From: Acidimicrobiia bacterium
GTDB lineage: Bacteria > Actinomycetota > Acidimicrobiia > IMCC26256 > PALSA-610
Direction: 5' to 3'
Length of the DNA stretch: 64,000 bases
NCBI GenBank assembly: GCA_027494135.1
Contig: JAOSJK010000034.1
Location: 1-64,000, forward strand
This document shows positions 48,447 through 57,849 of this stretch, one piece after another (the stretch's first letter is position 1; each line of letters opens with the position of its first letter). The notes beneath the pieces were generated by a model that saw only the letters and a list, made by a program, of their open reading frames with translations, had not been told where the DNA came from and did not search any database. The translations under genes were made by a program, and so were the position numbers.

Positions 48447-49325
48447 ATGCGCGAGCCCTTGCTCTCTCGAGCTGAGCTTCGAGCTGACCCACAGCTCCGC
48501 GAGATCGCCGGACGCAGCGGTTGGACGGTTTGTCCCCACGTCAAGCTCTCCGACGTCATCGACGAGCCACCCGAAGGAGTCGACACAGCGACCTGGTCTT
48601 ACGCGACCCGCGCCCACTTTGACTTCCTCGTCGTGGATGAAGACACACGCCCGGTCTTCGCCGTGGAGATCGACGGATTGAGTCACGCAGATCCGGAAGC
48701 ACAGAAGCGCGACCGCATGAAGGACCGGCTCGTCGAAGCATCCGGCTTCGAGCTACTGCGCGTCGGCGTGGAGAATCTCGACATCGGGCCCCGCGGTCGC
48801 CGCCTCATCGAGTACCTCATCGACGCCCGCCAGTTCATGGAAGCAGCCTGGGCTAGCAGCTATGCCGAGTCAGACCCGTACTTCGATCCCGACTACCGCA
48901 GCATCATCGGCCGAGGTGACGACGGTCGACTGACTTTCGTGAACCATCTCTCCGAGCCAGCGCGCCGACACGCCTTCGCGCTCTTCGAACAGCACCGGAT
49001 ACCGGGATGTGTCATCGAGTCCGTGCACTTCTCGTGGCGAAGCGGTTGGTCGGAGGCGTGGGCCTGGCTCAGGGTCAAGGATGGACTTTGGCTGTTCGAG
49101 AAGGCTCAGGTTCGCAACTTCGGCCGGTTCCTGTGTGGGATGGCGCCGTTCGAGCTCGCCGAGGACCTCGCGGCAAGCGCTGTCGGCGACGCGCTCGAGC
49201 GTTTCCTTGCAGGCGATCCCGCGGCCGTCCATCCCACGCAGATGCAGCGTGACCTCGATGCCGTGCTGACTCAGCGACACCTGATCCAGGACACGTTCCA
49301 CCTCGACCACTGCAGGTTCGCCTGA
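48447..49325 (+). CDS. DUF2726-like protein (predicted PD-(D/E)XK fold)
   Basis: 292 residues. AHFDFLVVDEDTRPVFAVEI followed by DGLSHADPEAQKRDRMKDRL and ELLRVGVENLD is the DUF2726 pattern: D...E.D...K in a restriction-nuclease-like fold that binds or cuts DNA. The C-terminal half is unrecognised, with Trp-rich helices. ATG 48447 is chosen; an ATG four codons upstream is possible. It lies in a plus-strand cargo block with a toxin-antitoxin pair. Confidence 0.7.
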   Translation: MREPLLSRAELRADPQLREIAGRSGWTVCPHVKLSDVIDEPPEGVDTATWSYATRAHFDFLVVDEDTRPVFAVEIDGLSHADPEAQKRDRMKDRLVEASGFELLRVGVENLDIGPRGRRLIEYLIDARQFMEAAWASSYAESDPYFDPDYRSIIGRGDDGRLTFVNHLSEPARRHAFALFEQHRIPGCVIESVHFSWRSGWSEAWAWLRVKDGLWLFEKAQVRNFGRFLCGMAPFELAEDLAASAVGDALERFLAGDPAAVHPTQMQRDLDAVLTQRHLIQDTFHLDHCRFA

Positions 49326-49468
49326 CTCACACCTCTCCCGTGAGGACTACGCCTACGTGCTGTGCACGGGCCAGGCAGTTGACGGTACCGGCATTGCTTC
49401 AGCGCGCGCGGGCCAGACATACGTGGTCCCCAACCGAGACCAAGCCTTCTCGCTTCGGCAGTTGCCCT

Positions 49469-52400
49469 TCACCGACGCGACTGGAGGTCGAGCCGGAGTT
49501 GCTCGATGGTGTCCTCGGGATCGCCGAGCTTGGCCTGCTGCAGCGCGTTCGCGTGTTCCTGGTAGACGCGGTCGGCTCCGGCGCGGTCGTCGCTGGCGAG
49601 GTGGGCTCGCATCAGGGCCTCGACGACGGGGCCGTTCAGCGGGATGGCTTGGACGACACGGCGCAACATGGTGATCGACTCCCCCGGCTCGCCGGCATCG
49701 AGGCACAGCTCGGCACAGGCCTGCGCGACGCTGGCGACTCGGTACTCCCAGGTCGTCGAGTGGTGCTCGAAGTCGACCCAGCCGTAGGAGGCGCGGGCGG
49801 CGTTGGGGTAGGAGAACGGCTTGCCGGTTACGAGGTCGAGCGCGGCGCGGTACTGACTGATCGCCTCGCCGGGCTCGACGTCAGCGGCGCGCTGGACGTG
49901 CCACTCGAACAGGTCGAGGTCGGTGCGGACCTGTGGCCCGGCGACGTAGGCGCCGCTGCGGTTCGCCGGGAAGTGCTGAGAGCCGAGCGCGTCGCGGATC
50001 TCGGTCATGACGTCGCGGAGTCGCTTGCGGTGCGAGCTGCCGTCGGAGCCAAACCAGCAGGCTTCCTCGAGCCGTTCGGTCGTCACGGTGCGATGAAGAG
50101 CGAGGTACGAGACGACGGCGCTCGCCTTCGGCTTCAGTGGTTTGCCTCCCTCCACGGTGATGTCGCCCAGCAGCCGAACGAGCACGTCGTAGGTCGGTGG
50201 CTCGCTCAGGACGGGCGCCGCGGTCTCACGATCCCCCGCATGCCCACTGTCGGCGACCGGTTCCGAGCCGTTCGTGGACGCGGCCGCCGCATGCTCGGCA
50301 CGCAGCTCGTCCATGAGCTGTTGCTCCTCGGGGCTGTCGGTTGCGACGAGGAGTCGGCACATCGCAGCGAGCTCGTCGGCCGCGACCTCCTGGGGCGTGC
50401 ACGCGAGGTCGACCATCTCGAAGTTGAGCGCGTCCACTTCGCATCGCACGGTGGCAACGGCACCATCGAATGCGCCGACGACGACCACCGCGACCGCCGA
50501 TGGCAGGCTGGTCCGCAGCGAGTCGACCACCTCGATAGGTGGCGGTCGATCGGCGACGACAGCAAGGGGCACGAGAGCGTCGTGGTCGGGTTCGTGCCCG
50601 CGGCCGACGAACGCGTTGGGCCAGTCGTTCTCCGCAAGCGCCTCGTGTGACTGGCTGGCCCACGCCAGGAGGTCCTCGGCAATGCCCTCCCAGCAGTCCA
50701 CGACGGTGAGGTGCTCCAGCACCTTGGCATCGGGGTCGACTACATCGCCGACAGCGATCACCCGGAGGGTTTCAGCAAGCGGGCTTAGCGCAAGTTCGGC
50801 GACGATCGAGCGGGCCAGGTTGGTCGCAACATCCGGGTCGCCCGTCAACGCGAGGAGGGAGTCGGCTTCGAGGTCGAGGTAGAGCTGCGCGTCGTCTTCG
50901 GGTTGGCCGATGGTGACGATGAGCGGTGCCGGGCTCAGCGGTCCGTCGTAGGGGTCGTCGGGGTCGGGCGGTTCTTCGAGGGTCCAGACGGCGCCGTCGT
51001 CGGTGCCCGCCCACCCGGCGGGCGGGTTCGGGTCGGGTTGGTCGAGGAGGATCTCGACGCTCTCGGCGGAGTGGCGGATCATCCGTGGTCGTCGAGCGGA
51101 GGACGTCGCGGCGAGGGACGCAGCGAGCCATCCGAGCACACCTTGCAGGTCGTCGATGCGCTCCTCGTCGGCTTGTGCGACGACAGCGTGGTGCAGGTCT
51201 CGTTGCTCGAGCGGGGTGCGCCCCGGTAGTTGCCCATCGTGCTCGTTGGCGAAGCGTCGACGCCGGCGGTCGAGCAGGCGCTTGAGCCCGACGGCGAGCG
51301 CGATGCTCGACAACCCGCCGACCGCCACGGCCACCGGTCCGGCCACATCGAGCCCCGCTCCACCTTCGGCGTCGTCGGCGGAAGCCGGCGCCGTTTCCTC
51401 GGTGGGAGGAGGTGTCGCCTCGGACTCGGACGGCGTCACCGTCGTGGTCGAGGTGATCGGCGCCTCCGCAGGTTCGCCACGTTCTTCCGGTTCCGGCCGC
51501 GGCTGCGCCGGCTCAGGGGGCGGCGCAGGTTCCGCCTCGACGGGCGGCGTCGCTGGCGGTTCGTGGCCGGTGGGCGGGAGGACGAGCACCTGGCCCGGGA
51601 GGATCAGGTTGGGGTTGCCGGGCTGGACGTAGCGGCCCTGGTTCGCGTCGATGACCTCGCGCCAGTAGGGGACGACCTCGGAGTCAGCAGGTTCGCGTCC
51701 GAGGTCGACCTCAAGCCTGTCTTCGGAGATCGTCCAGAGGTTGTCGCCGCGCTCGACGATGACCGAGGAGTAGTCCCGGGTCTCCGTTGCTTGCGGCGGC
51801 AGGTCGCTCGCGCTCGTGGGCTCTGCGGCGACGGCGTCGCCGGTGGCGTCCGCTGGGAGCAGGAGGACCCAGCCGGCGTGCAGGGTGTCGTCGCCTGCCG
51901 TGATGGTGGTGCCATCGGGGAGCGTACGCCCGACGTTGAGGTCGAGGATCTCTCGCCATCGGAGGCCGTCGCCGAGGGTTCGCTCCGCGATCGCCCAGTA
52001 ACTGTCGTGCCGTTGCACGGTGACGGTCGGGTGATCAGCGGGCGCGACCGCCATCCCAGGATCGGTATGGAGGCTGGGCGGCGACACATCGCCGTTGCCG
52101 ACGCCGTACAGGAAGCTGTGAACGGTCGTCGTCGCTGCGGAGGCCTCGACAGTCGCCTCGGCGACGGCGGGGATCGGTAGCGGTGCGGCGTAGGCGCGGG
52201 CGGGCTGCACGGTCGAGGCGATCATGAGGATGCCGCCGACAAGACGTGCGGCGGTGACCTGGAATCCCGGGAGCACGGGGAGATGGATTGCCTGGCGGCC
52301 CCGGGCGACTGCGATCGTCTCGACGAGGAGCGCGAGTGCGAGCTGGGCCCAGGCAATCCATGCGATGACGGCAAGGGTCTTGACGACGACTTCGTCGCTG

Positions 52401-52567
52401 ATGCCGGACCGGGCGGCCTGCTCGAGTGCGTCGAGGCTCGGCATGCTCGTCGGCAGCGGCCACCCAACCCAGGTCGTCAGCAGGAGAGGGACGCCGAGGA
52501 GCAACGCGAGTGTCGCGAGGAGCGAGACGACACCTCGGAGCATGCGGACCGCGCGGTGGCCGTTCAT
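49469..52567 (-). CDS. LysM-BTAD protein of the Tad pilus locus
   Basis: 1,032 residues, intact. Two N-terminal membrane helices are followed by two LysM repeats (VTVQRHDSYWAIAERTLGDG and VIVERGDNLWTISEDRLEVD regions), a Pro/Thr/Glu linker and another membrane helix (VAVAVGGLSSIALAVGL). The C-terminal ~250 residues combine a winged-helix DNA-binding-like domain (VRLLGDITVEGGKPLKPKAS) and a BTAD helical repeat (WHVQRAADVEPGEAISQYRA). This protein type caps Tad loci in many actinobacteria and could tie cell-wall binding to a regulatory domain. The stop overlaps nothing downstream. Confidence 0.78.
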   Translation of the reverse strand: MNGHRAVRMLRGVVSLLATLALLLGVPLLLTTWVGWPLPTSMPSLDALEQAARSGISDEVVVKTLAVIAWIAWAQLALALLVETIAVARGRQAIHLPVLPGFQVTAARLVGGILMIASTVQPARAYAAPLPIPAVAEATVEASAATTTVHSFLYGVGNGDVSPPSLHTDPGMAVAPADHPTVTVQRHDSYWAIAERTLGDGLRWREILDLNVGRTLPDGTTITAGDDTLHAGWVLLLPADATGDAVAAEPTSASDLPPQATETRDYSSVIVERGDNLWTISEDRLEVDLGREPADSEVVPYWREVIDANQGRYVQPGNPNLILPGQVLVLPPTGHEPPATPPVEAEPAPPPEPAQPRPEPEERGEPAEAPITSTTTVTPSESEATPPPTEETAPASADDAEGGAGLDVAGPVAVAVGGLSSIALAVGLKRLLDRRRRRFANEHDGQLPGRTPLEQRDLHHAVVAQADEERIDDLQGVLGWLAASLAATSSARRPRMIRHSAESVEILLDQPDPNPPAGWAGTDDGAVWTLEEPPDPDDPYDGPLSPAPLIVTIGQPEDDAQLYLDLEADSLLALTGDPDVATNLARSIVAELALSPLAETLRVIAVGDVVDPDAKVLEHLTVVDCWEGIAEDLLAWASQSHEALAENDWPNAFVGRGHEPDHDALVPLAVVADRPPPIEVVDSLRTSLPSAVAVVVVGAFDGAVATVRCEVDALNFEMVDLACTPQEVAADELAAMCRLLVATDSPEEQQLMDELRAEHAAAASTNGSEPVADSGHAGDRETAAPVLSEPPTYDVLVRLLGDITVEGGKPLKPKASAVVSYLALHRTVTTERLEEACWFGSDGSSHRKRLRDVMTEIRDALGSQHFPANRSGAYVAGPQVRTDLDLFEWHVQRAADVEPGEAISQYRAALDLVTGKPFSYPNAARASYGWVDFEHHSTTWEYRVASVAQACAELCLDAGEPGESITMLRRVVQAIPLNGPVVEALMRAHLASDDRAGADRVYQEHANALQQAKLGDPEDTIEQLRLDLQSRR

Positions 52568-52962
52568 GGCTGCGCCTCGTCGACCGCGGTGGCGGTTTCG
52601 CGGACGGTGATGACGCGATCTGGACCCGGGAGTATGAGCATCGGCTGCGTGCGCGTGACCGTCACGGTGATCGAGGCATCAGAGACGGTGGCGGTCCCGG
52701 TGGCTCCAGTGCGCTCGAGGTACTGGATGGCGGCGGCCTCGGCTGCAGCGGGGTCGAGGCGGGGTTCGTTGGTCGCGCGGAGGTGGTCGAGGTCAATCAG
52801 TTGGGCGCCGGCGCGCGCTGCGCGCTCCGCGTCGTTGCGGGCGGCGTTGTGTGCCGCGATGACCTGACCGCCGTCGTAGGCCATGCCCGCGACCAGCACG
52901 AGCGCGGTGGCGACGACCGCGACAAACGCTGTGATGCTGCCTCGTTCGTCCCGCCAACTCAT
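52564..52962 (-). CDS. TadG-like pilus assembly protein
   Basis: 132 residues with the DERGSITAF start motif and one membrane helix (VAVVATALVLVAGMAYDGGQ), followed by ARNDAERAARAGAQLID as in TadG/TadE-like pseudopilins. It overlaps its neighbours by 4 bases on both sides. It is shorter than classical TadG and lacks a von Willebrand domain. Confidence 0.72.
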   Translation of the reverse strand: MSWRDERGSITAFVAVVATALVLVAGMAYDGGQVIAAHNAARNDAERAARAGAQLIDLDHLRATNEPRLDPAAAEAAAIQYLERTGATGTATVSDASITVTVTRTQPMLILPGPDRVITVRETATAVDEAQP

Positions 52963-53393
52963 GAGCTGTCGCCGATCCCCCGGTAGGTGTCGATGACCTC
53001 GACGGCGGTGGCGGTGAAGGTTCGCCGGCCGGGGACGCCGAGGAGCGTGACGTCGGCCATAGAGGCTTCGCAGCGGACCGTGACGGTGACGGTGCCGCCG
53101 GGGCCGAAGTTCTCTGTGTCGACGGTGGTGGTGAGGCTGAGGCAGGGCACGCCGGCCACAGCGAGGTTCTCGGCCGCTGTCTCCTGGGCGTCGGTCGTGG
53201 CGTCACCGGGGTGTTGGCGAAGCGATGCGGCGCGGGCGGCGTCGGAGGCGGCTCGCTCCACGTTGCCATCGGCTTCGGAGACCTTGCCTGCGAAGACGAC
53301 GAGGAGCATCAGGAACAGGAGCGCGGGGGCGATGACGGCCACCTCGACGGCGATTGATCCTCGTTCGTCGTGGATGCGCTGCGGGAGCTTCAT
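52959..53393 (-). CDS. tadE: TadE-like pseudopilin 1
   Basis: 144 residues. DERGSIAVEVAVIAPALLF has the prepilin-type G/S..E signature, followed by a hydrophobic helix and AASDAARAASLRQ. The remainder is a beta-rich extracellular domain containing a Cys pair (GVPCLSL and VRCEAS). It is coupled to its neighbours by ATGA overlaps. Confidence 0.78.
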   Translation of the reverse strand: MKLPQRIHDERGSIAVEVAVIAPALLFLMLLVVFAGKVSEADGNVERAASDAARAASLRQHPGDATTDAQETAAENLAVAGVPCLSLTTTVDTENFGPGGTVTVTVRCEASMADVTLLGVPGRRTFTATAVEVIDTYRGIGDSS

Positions 53394-53776
53394 CGTTCTG
53401 GCTCGGGGACGAACCGTTCGACCGGAGCGGCGCTCCGAGCGGTGACGGACCATTCGAAGCCGGGCACGAGGCGAGGGGCGTCACCGTGGATCTCCGCGGT
53501 AACGGCTGTTGGCTCGCGGGTCACGGTGATCGTGACGTTGGAGAGGTTCCCGGACTGGGCGAGGTAGGACGCGGCCGCGTCCTCGCCGTCGCGCGCCGTG
53601 CCGGCGGAGACCTGGGCGGCGTCGACAGCCTCGGCGGTGGCCGCGTTGGCGACCTGCTTGGCATGCCACCACAGCCCGTACTGGACGATGAGCATGATCC
53701 AGAACAGGACGACGGGGAAGAGGATGGCGACCTGGATGGTCGTCATCCCGCGCTCGTCGCGGAGCCGCCAGCCCAT
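53390..53776 (-). CDS. tadE: TadE-like pseudopilin 2
   Basis: 128 residues. DERGMTTIQVAILFPVVLFW is a prepilin-type leader and helix, then HAKQVANAATAEAVDAAQVS. It lacks Glu at +5 (Gln instead), so processing may differ from the Flp pilin. It lies between TadE 1 and the Flp gene. Confidence 0.76.
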   Translation of the reverse strand: MGWRLRDERGMTTIQVAILFPVVLFWIMLIVQYGLWWHAKQVANAATAEAVDAAQVSAGTARDGEDAAASYLAQSGNLSNVTITVTREPTAVTAEIHGDAPRLVPGFEWSVTARSAAPVERFVPEPER

Positions 53777-53781
53777 CGGAT

Positions 53782-53990
53782 TCAGCCGGCGGGCTGCTCG
53801 GGAGTCGGAATGTTGTCGGCGTTGCCCTTCGCAGCGGCATAGATGATGCCGACCACCACGATCGCGGCGCCGACGAGGAGGAACGTGATGACAGCGACCT
53901 CGGTGGTGGTCATCCCGCGTTCGTCTTGGGGTCGATGCCGAGGCGGGCGCAGCAGTAGGCGAATAGCAGCCGGGGGTCGGGTATGGACAT
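53782..53990 (-). CDS. Flp-type pilin, leader out of frame by one base
   Basis: The mature pilin is MTTTEVAVITFLLVG..., ending PTPEQPAG, with G/M cleavage context DERG|MTTTE (Glu at +5). The leader that should precede DERG begins at an ATG (53990) with a strong AAGGAGG site and reads MSIPDPRLLFAYCCARLGID, but it is one base out of frame. Adding one A to the AA in CCCAAGACG fuses the two. Otherwise a 26-residue leader peptide would stop at the pilin ATG (ATGA). Confidence 0.7.
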
Positions 53991-54023
53991 GGTGGCCTCC
54001 TTCGAGTGTGTTGACAGCTCCGT

Positions 54024-54935
54024 TCAGGGTTGAGGTCCGCTCACCGAGGTGATCTGGATGACGGCGGGGTACGCAATGAAGACGAGGAACCCGAACAGCA
54101 GGACGGCGACGGGAATGGTCATGCGCTCGGTCGCGGCTTCGGCGGCCGCTTCGGTCTCGGCGACCTGGTGGCCGCGGAGCGTGTCGGCCTTGGCTGCAAG
54201 CGAGGCGCGTATGCGGGCACCGTGGGACCCGGCGAGCGACACGCTGGCTGCGAGTTCGGCAAGCTCGTTGATGCCGAGCCGTTCGTCGAGTCGGGCGAAG
54301 GTGTCCCAGGGCGATTGGCCGGTCAGCCGCGCCCGGCGCAACTCGCCGCGGATGGTCTGGTAGCCCCAGCCGTCACCGGCGTCCGCGGCCGCGTGCAGCG
54401 CGGTCTCGATGCCCGCGCCGCCGGCGAGCAGCACGTTGACCAGGTCGAGGTAGGACGAGAGGGTGTGGCGGAACGCCCGCCGTCGCTTCTCGGCCTCGTC
54501 CCGCAGCAGGAAGTCAGGCATGACGAACCCCGCCGCGCCGGTGGCGAGCGAGAACATCGCGACGGCGCCGAGCGGGACCGGCACGCCAATGAAGACGAGC
54601 GCGCTGGCAGCGAGGTTCGGGACGAGCAGCCCCGCGATCGCACCAAGCAGCTTGTCGAACGCGTGACGCTCAGAGGTCCGCCCGACCAACTCGAGCTCCT
54701 GGTGATGGCGTTGCGCGTCGTAACCCAGCGCCTCGACGACACGACGGGCTGTCGAGCCGACCAGATCGAAGGCAGACGTGCGGGATGATGCGCCGCCGTC
54801 GATGGCGATTCCGGGCCGGGCCAGCCCGGCGAGGACTGCGTCGATGCTCGGCGGGCGGGGTGCGAGGGCGCGCCAGGTGAGCACGACACCGGCGCCGACC
54901 CCGGCACCGAGGATGACCATCACCACGGTGGTCAT
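54024..54935 (-). CDS. tadC: TadC-like T2SSF membrane protein
   Basis: 303 residues with a type II secretion F domain: FRHTLSSYLDLVNVLLAGGA, IETALHAAADAG, SPWDTFARLDERLGI and terminal helices ending IAYPAVIQI. It overlaps tadB by 4 bases. TadB and TadC form the inner-membrane platform that couples the TadA motor to pilin assembly. Confidence 0.85.
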   Translation of the reverse strand: MTTVVMVILGAGVGAGVVLTWRALAPRPPSIDAVLAGLARPGIAIDGGASSRTSAFDLVGSTARRVVEALGYDAQRHHQELELVGRTSERHAFDKLLGAIAGLLVPNLAASALVFIGVPVPLGAVAMFSLATGAAGFVMPDFLLRDEAEKRRRAFRHTLSSYLDLVNVLLAGGAGIETALHAAADAGDGWGYQTIRGELRRARLTGQSPWDTFARLDERLGINELAELAASVSLAGSHGARIRASLAAKADTLRGHQVAETEAAAEAATERMTIPVAVLLFGFLVFIAYPAVIQITSVSGPQP

Positions 54936-55795
54936 GTTTCGGCTCCGACGCTGGTGGGTCCGCCGGCGCGGGCGGTGAACCGTTCCGGCAGCTCGATCTC
55001 GGCCATGCGCGTGAGCAGCCATCCGCCGAGGGCGAAGATGCCGGCAACGATGGCCAGCATGAGCTGGCCGCCGACGCTGTCGTAGACAGCGAGGTAGCTG
55101 CGGTTGACGATGGCGAGGAACACCACCGCGGCGACGACGACGCCGACGATGACCTTGGTCGCGGTGCGGACGCGGGTGCGGCCGACCTCGACGCGGATGC
55201 GCATTCTTGCTTCGCCACGGGTGGCGTCGGCGAGTCTCGACAAGAGCCCGGAGAGGTCGGACGATTCCATGCGCGAGGCGATCACGAGCGCGGCCACGAC
55301 GAGGTCGCCGGAGGGATGGTTGAGGTCCTCGCCGAACGCGACGAGCGCATCCGGCAGTCGTTGGTGGTCGAGGCGGCGGACCAGGGTCCGCACCTCCGAT
55401 GCGATCGGTGCCGGCGCGACGGGTGCGGTGGCGACGATGGCTTCCTCGAGCCCGGACGCGGCAACGATCGAGTCGCGGATCATCTCGGTCCACGACGCGA
55501 TGGCTTCGGTGCGGTCGATCGCTCGTTGCCGCGCCGCCTTCCCGCCGAGGATCCCTGGCAGCACCAGGGCGGCGACGGCCGCCATGATCCCGCCGACAAG
55601 CCACCCGGTTGCGGCGAGGACCACCAGCCCCGCTGCGGCGGCGGCGGAGGCGCGGGGCAGCATCGAGCTGCGCGCGATGCGTCGCGTGGAGGCCGCCGGC
55701 GCGTCGAAGACCTGGCGGCCGGTGAGCCCGGCGACGATCAGCAGCAGGCCGAGCGCGGCGCCGGCGGCGAGCGCGGCGAGGATCAGCGCGCTCAC
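54932..55795 (-). CDS. tadB: TadB-like T2SSF membrane protein
   Basis: About 287 residues from a GTG at 55795 overlapping the tadA stop. Two N-terminal helices, a T2SSF domain (IASWTEMIRDSIVAASGLEE, SGDLVVAALVIASRM, GLLSRLADATR) and two C-terminal helices (KVIVGVVVAAVVFLAIV and MLAIVAGIFALGGWLL). It is the partner of TadC. Confidence 0.84.
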   Translation of the reverse strand: MSALILAALAAGAALGLLLIVAGLTGRQVFDAPAASTRRIARSSMLPRASAAAAAGLVVLAATGWLVGGIMAAVAALVLPGILGGKAARQRAIDRTEAIASWTEMIRDSIVAASGLEEAIVATAPVAPAPIASEVRTLVRRLDHQRLPDALVAFGEDLNHPSGDLVVAALVIASRMESSDLSGLLSRLADATRGEARMRIRVEVGRTRVRTATKVIVGVVVAAVVFLAIVNRSYLAVYDSVGGQLMLAIVAGIFALGGWLLTRMAEIELPERFTARAGGPTSVGAET

Positions 55796-57142
55796 CGCCA
55801 CCACCCTTGCGCGGCCGCGTACGTGGTGGCATCGAAGCCGTGAGCCTCGAGCTGCGCGGCGAACTCGGGGGTGGGCGGCGGCGGGAACACCTGCACCACT
55901 GCTGTCGGGTCGCCACAGCTCGTTCGAGACGACCTGGCCGCCCTCGACCGCGCCGGTGACCTGCCGGACGCTTGTGACGCGCCGCTGCCCGGACACCCAG
56001 CCGAGGTGGACGATGAGATCCAAAGCGTTGGCCACCAGGAGGTTGGTGACATCGGGGATGAGCCGCTCGGGGGTCATCGCCGCGTACATGGCGAGCCGTC
56101 CGAACACGCCCTTGGAAGAGTCGGCGTGGATGGAGCACATCGAGCCGTCGTTGCCTTGGCTCATGGCCAGCAGCATCGGGAGAACCTCCGCTCCCCGGAC
56201 CTCGCCGACGATCACGCGTTGCGGGTCCATGCGCAGCGCGGAACGAACTAGCGCGGCGAGCGTGAACGCGCCGACCCCTTCGGTGTTGGCTTCGCGGGCT
56301 TCGAGCGTCTCGTGGTCGGGGTGGAGATCCTCGAAGCGTTCGAGGCCGATCTCCAACGAGTCCTCGACGGTGATGAGGCGCTCGTCCGCGGGGATCTCGT
56401 TGATGAGGCACCGCAGGGTCGTGGTCTTTCCCGTGCCAGTGCCGCCGGCGACGATGATGTTCGCCCGCGCGCGAACCGCCGTGGACAGGAAGTTGGCCAG
56501 CAGGTCGTCGCAGACGCCACGGTCGACGAGCTGCGCGACGCGGTGGATGTCGAAGTCGTGGCGGCGGATGGTCACCGTTGGCCGGCCCGACACTGCCATG
56601 AGCGCGTGGAGGCGGTCGCCGTTGGGGAGCTGCAGGTTCAGCTCGGGGTGGGCGTGGTCCCAACGGCGTTCGCTACGACCGAGGCGGCGGGCGGCGGTGG
56701 CGATGAGCTCGACCAGGTCGTCATCGGAATCGGCGACGGCCGGGCCACGGACCTTGGTGCCGTCGCGCAGGTTGAGCCACACCCGCCGGGCGCCGGAGAT
56801 GTGGATGTCTCGAACGTGCGGATCGTCGAGGAGCGGTTGGAGGCGGGCGAGGCCGTGGATGCGGTCGAGCACCGCGGCGGTGACCTTGGCCTCGGTGGAC
56901 TCGTCGAGCGGCGTTCTCCCATCGGCGTAGGCGCTCGCAGCGAGGCGACGGAGCTCGTCGGCGAGGAGCTTGCGGGCCAGTGCCCGCTCGTCGCCGGGCG
57001 ACAGCCGGCCGCGCCCTGCTTCCTCATGTGCGACGTGCGCCGCGGTCAGGGCTTCGCCGACGCTGTGGTGGAGGGTTGGCGACGAGCGCGGGTCGATGCC
57101 GTCGCTCTGCCAGGCTGCGGGTCCGCTCAGCATCGTGCTCAT
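55792..57142 (-). CDS. tadA: TadA/CpaF secretion ATPase, one frameshift
   Basis: Walker A GGTGTGKTTTLR, an Asp box (ITVEDSLEIGLERF), Walker B region VIVGEVRGAEVL and His box CSIHADSS are all clear. The frame changes near 55915, after VVSNELWR, and the corrected end reads EFAAQLEAHGFDATTYAAAQ. The start overlaps the CpaE-like stop. TadA powers pilus extension at the inner face of the membrane. Confidence 0.86.
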
Positions 57143-57849
57143 GACGCGGCCAGCTCCATCGGCGCAGCGAGCGCCGCGTTCACGTCTGCGCCCAGGGCAG
57201 CGACCGCGCGAGCGAGCCGTGACCGAGCCAGCCGTGCCCTTGACGTTCCCCCGTCGCGCAGCGCGTCCGCGGCGGCTCGGTCGTCGGGTAGTTCCCCGAG
57301 AACCGAGACCTCGAGGGAGCGTTCGACGTCCGCGCGGCTATACGGGCCGTCGCCGACCAGGACCACCGTCACGTGCCCTCGGATCGCTTGGCGGAGTGTG
57401 GGCAGAAGGTGGGCCAGCGCGACGAGCTGCTCGGCGACCGGGCACACCAGCACGGCGACAAGGTCCGAGGCCATCACGATCGGCACTGGTGTCCGGAGAC
57501 GACCCGCGTCGACCACGGCCACGCCGTTAGCGGCGAGGAGCGTGTGGGTGATCCGCTCGCCCCCGGTGCGCCACAGCGACGCACTCGCGCCGGGCGCGTC
57601 CGGTCCGACTAACACAGGCACCCCGCCAGCGTCTTGCGCATGACCCCGCCACCCCTCCGCGTCCTCCGGGCTGGACGCGGCGAACGTCGTGAGCCCTGGC
57701 TCTCGGCCCAGGCCGTAGCGGACGGCGAGCACCCCGCCGTCGAGGTCGGCTTCGACCACGGGGGCGTCGTCGAAGGTCGAGGCCAGCAGGAGCGCGGTGG
57801 TGGTCACGCCGGGAGCGCCGCGCACCGATGTGAGCGTGACGATCCTCAT
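57139..57849 (-). CDS. CpaE/TadZ-like MinD-family protein
   Basis: 236 residues. TLTSVRGAPGVTTTALLLAS is a deviant Walker A, but the usual signature Lys is replaced (RGAPG). VVEADLDGGVLAVRYGL follows. Later motifs include VVLVGDGPYSRADVERSL and VLGELPDDRAAADAL. CpaE/TadZ proteins place the Tad machine in the cell. The altered P-loop suggests reduced or no ATPase activity. Confidence 0.72.
   Translation of the reverse strand: MRIVTLTSVRGAPGVTTTALLLASTFDDAPVVEADLDGGVLAVRYGLGREPGLTTFAASSPEDAEGWRGHAQDAGGVPVLVGPDAPGASASLWRTGGERITHTLLAANGVAVVDAGRLRTPVPIVMASDLVAVLVCPVAEQLVALAHLLPTLRQAIRGHVTVVLVGDGPYSRADVERSLEVSVLGELPDDRAAADALRDGGTSRARLARSRLARAVAALGADVNAALAAPMELAAS

Noticed and set aside
55104..56930. 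Plus-strand open frame of ~600 codons opposite tadA and tadB
   Set aside because: Antisense to genes with clear Walker and T2SSF motifs; low-complexity Ser/Arg/Thr sequence.
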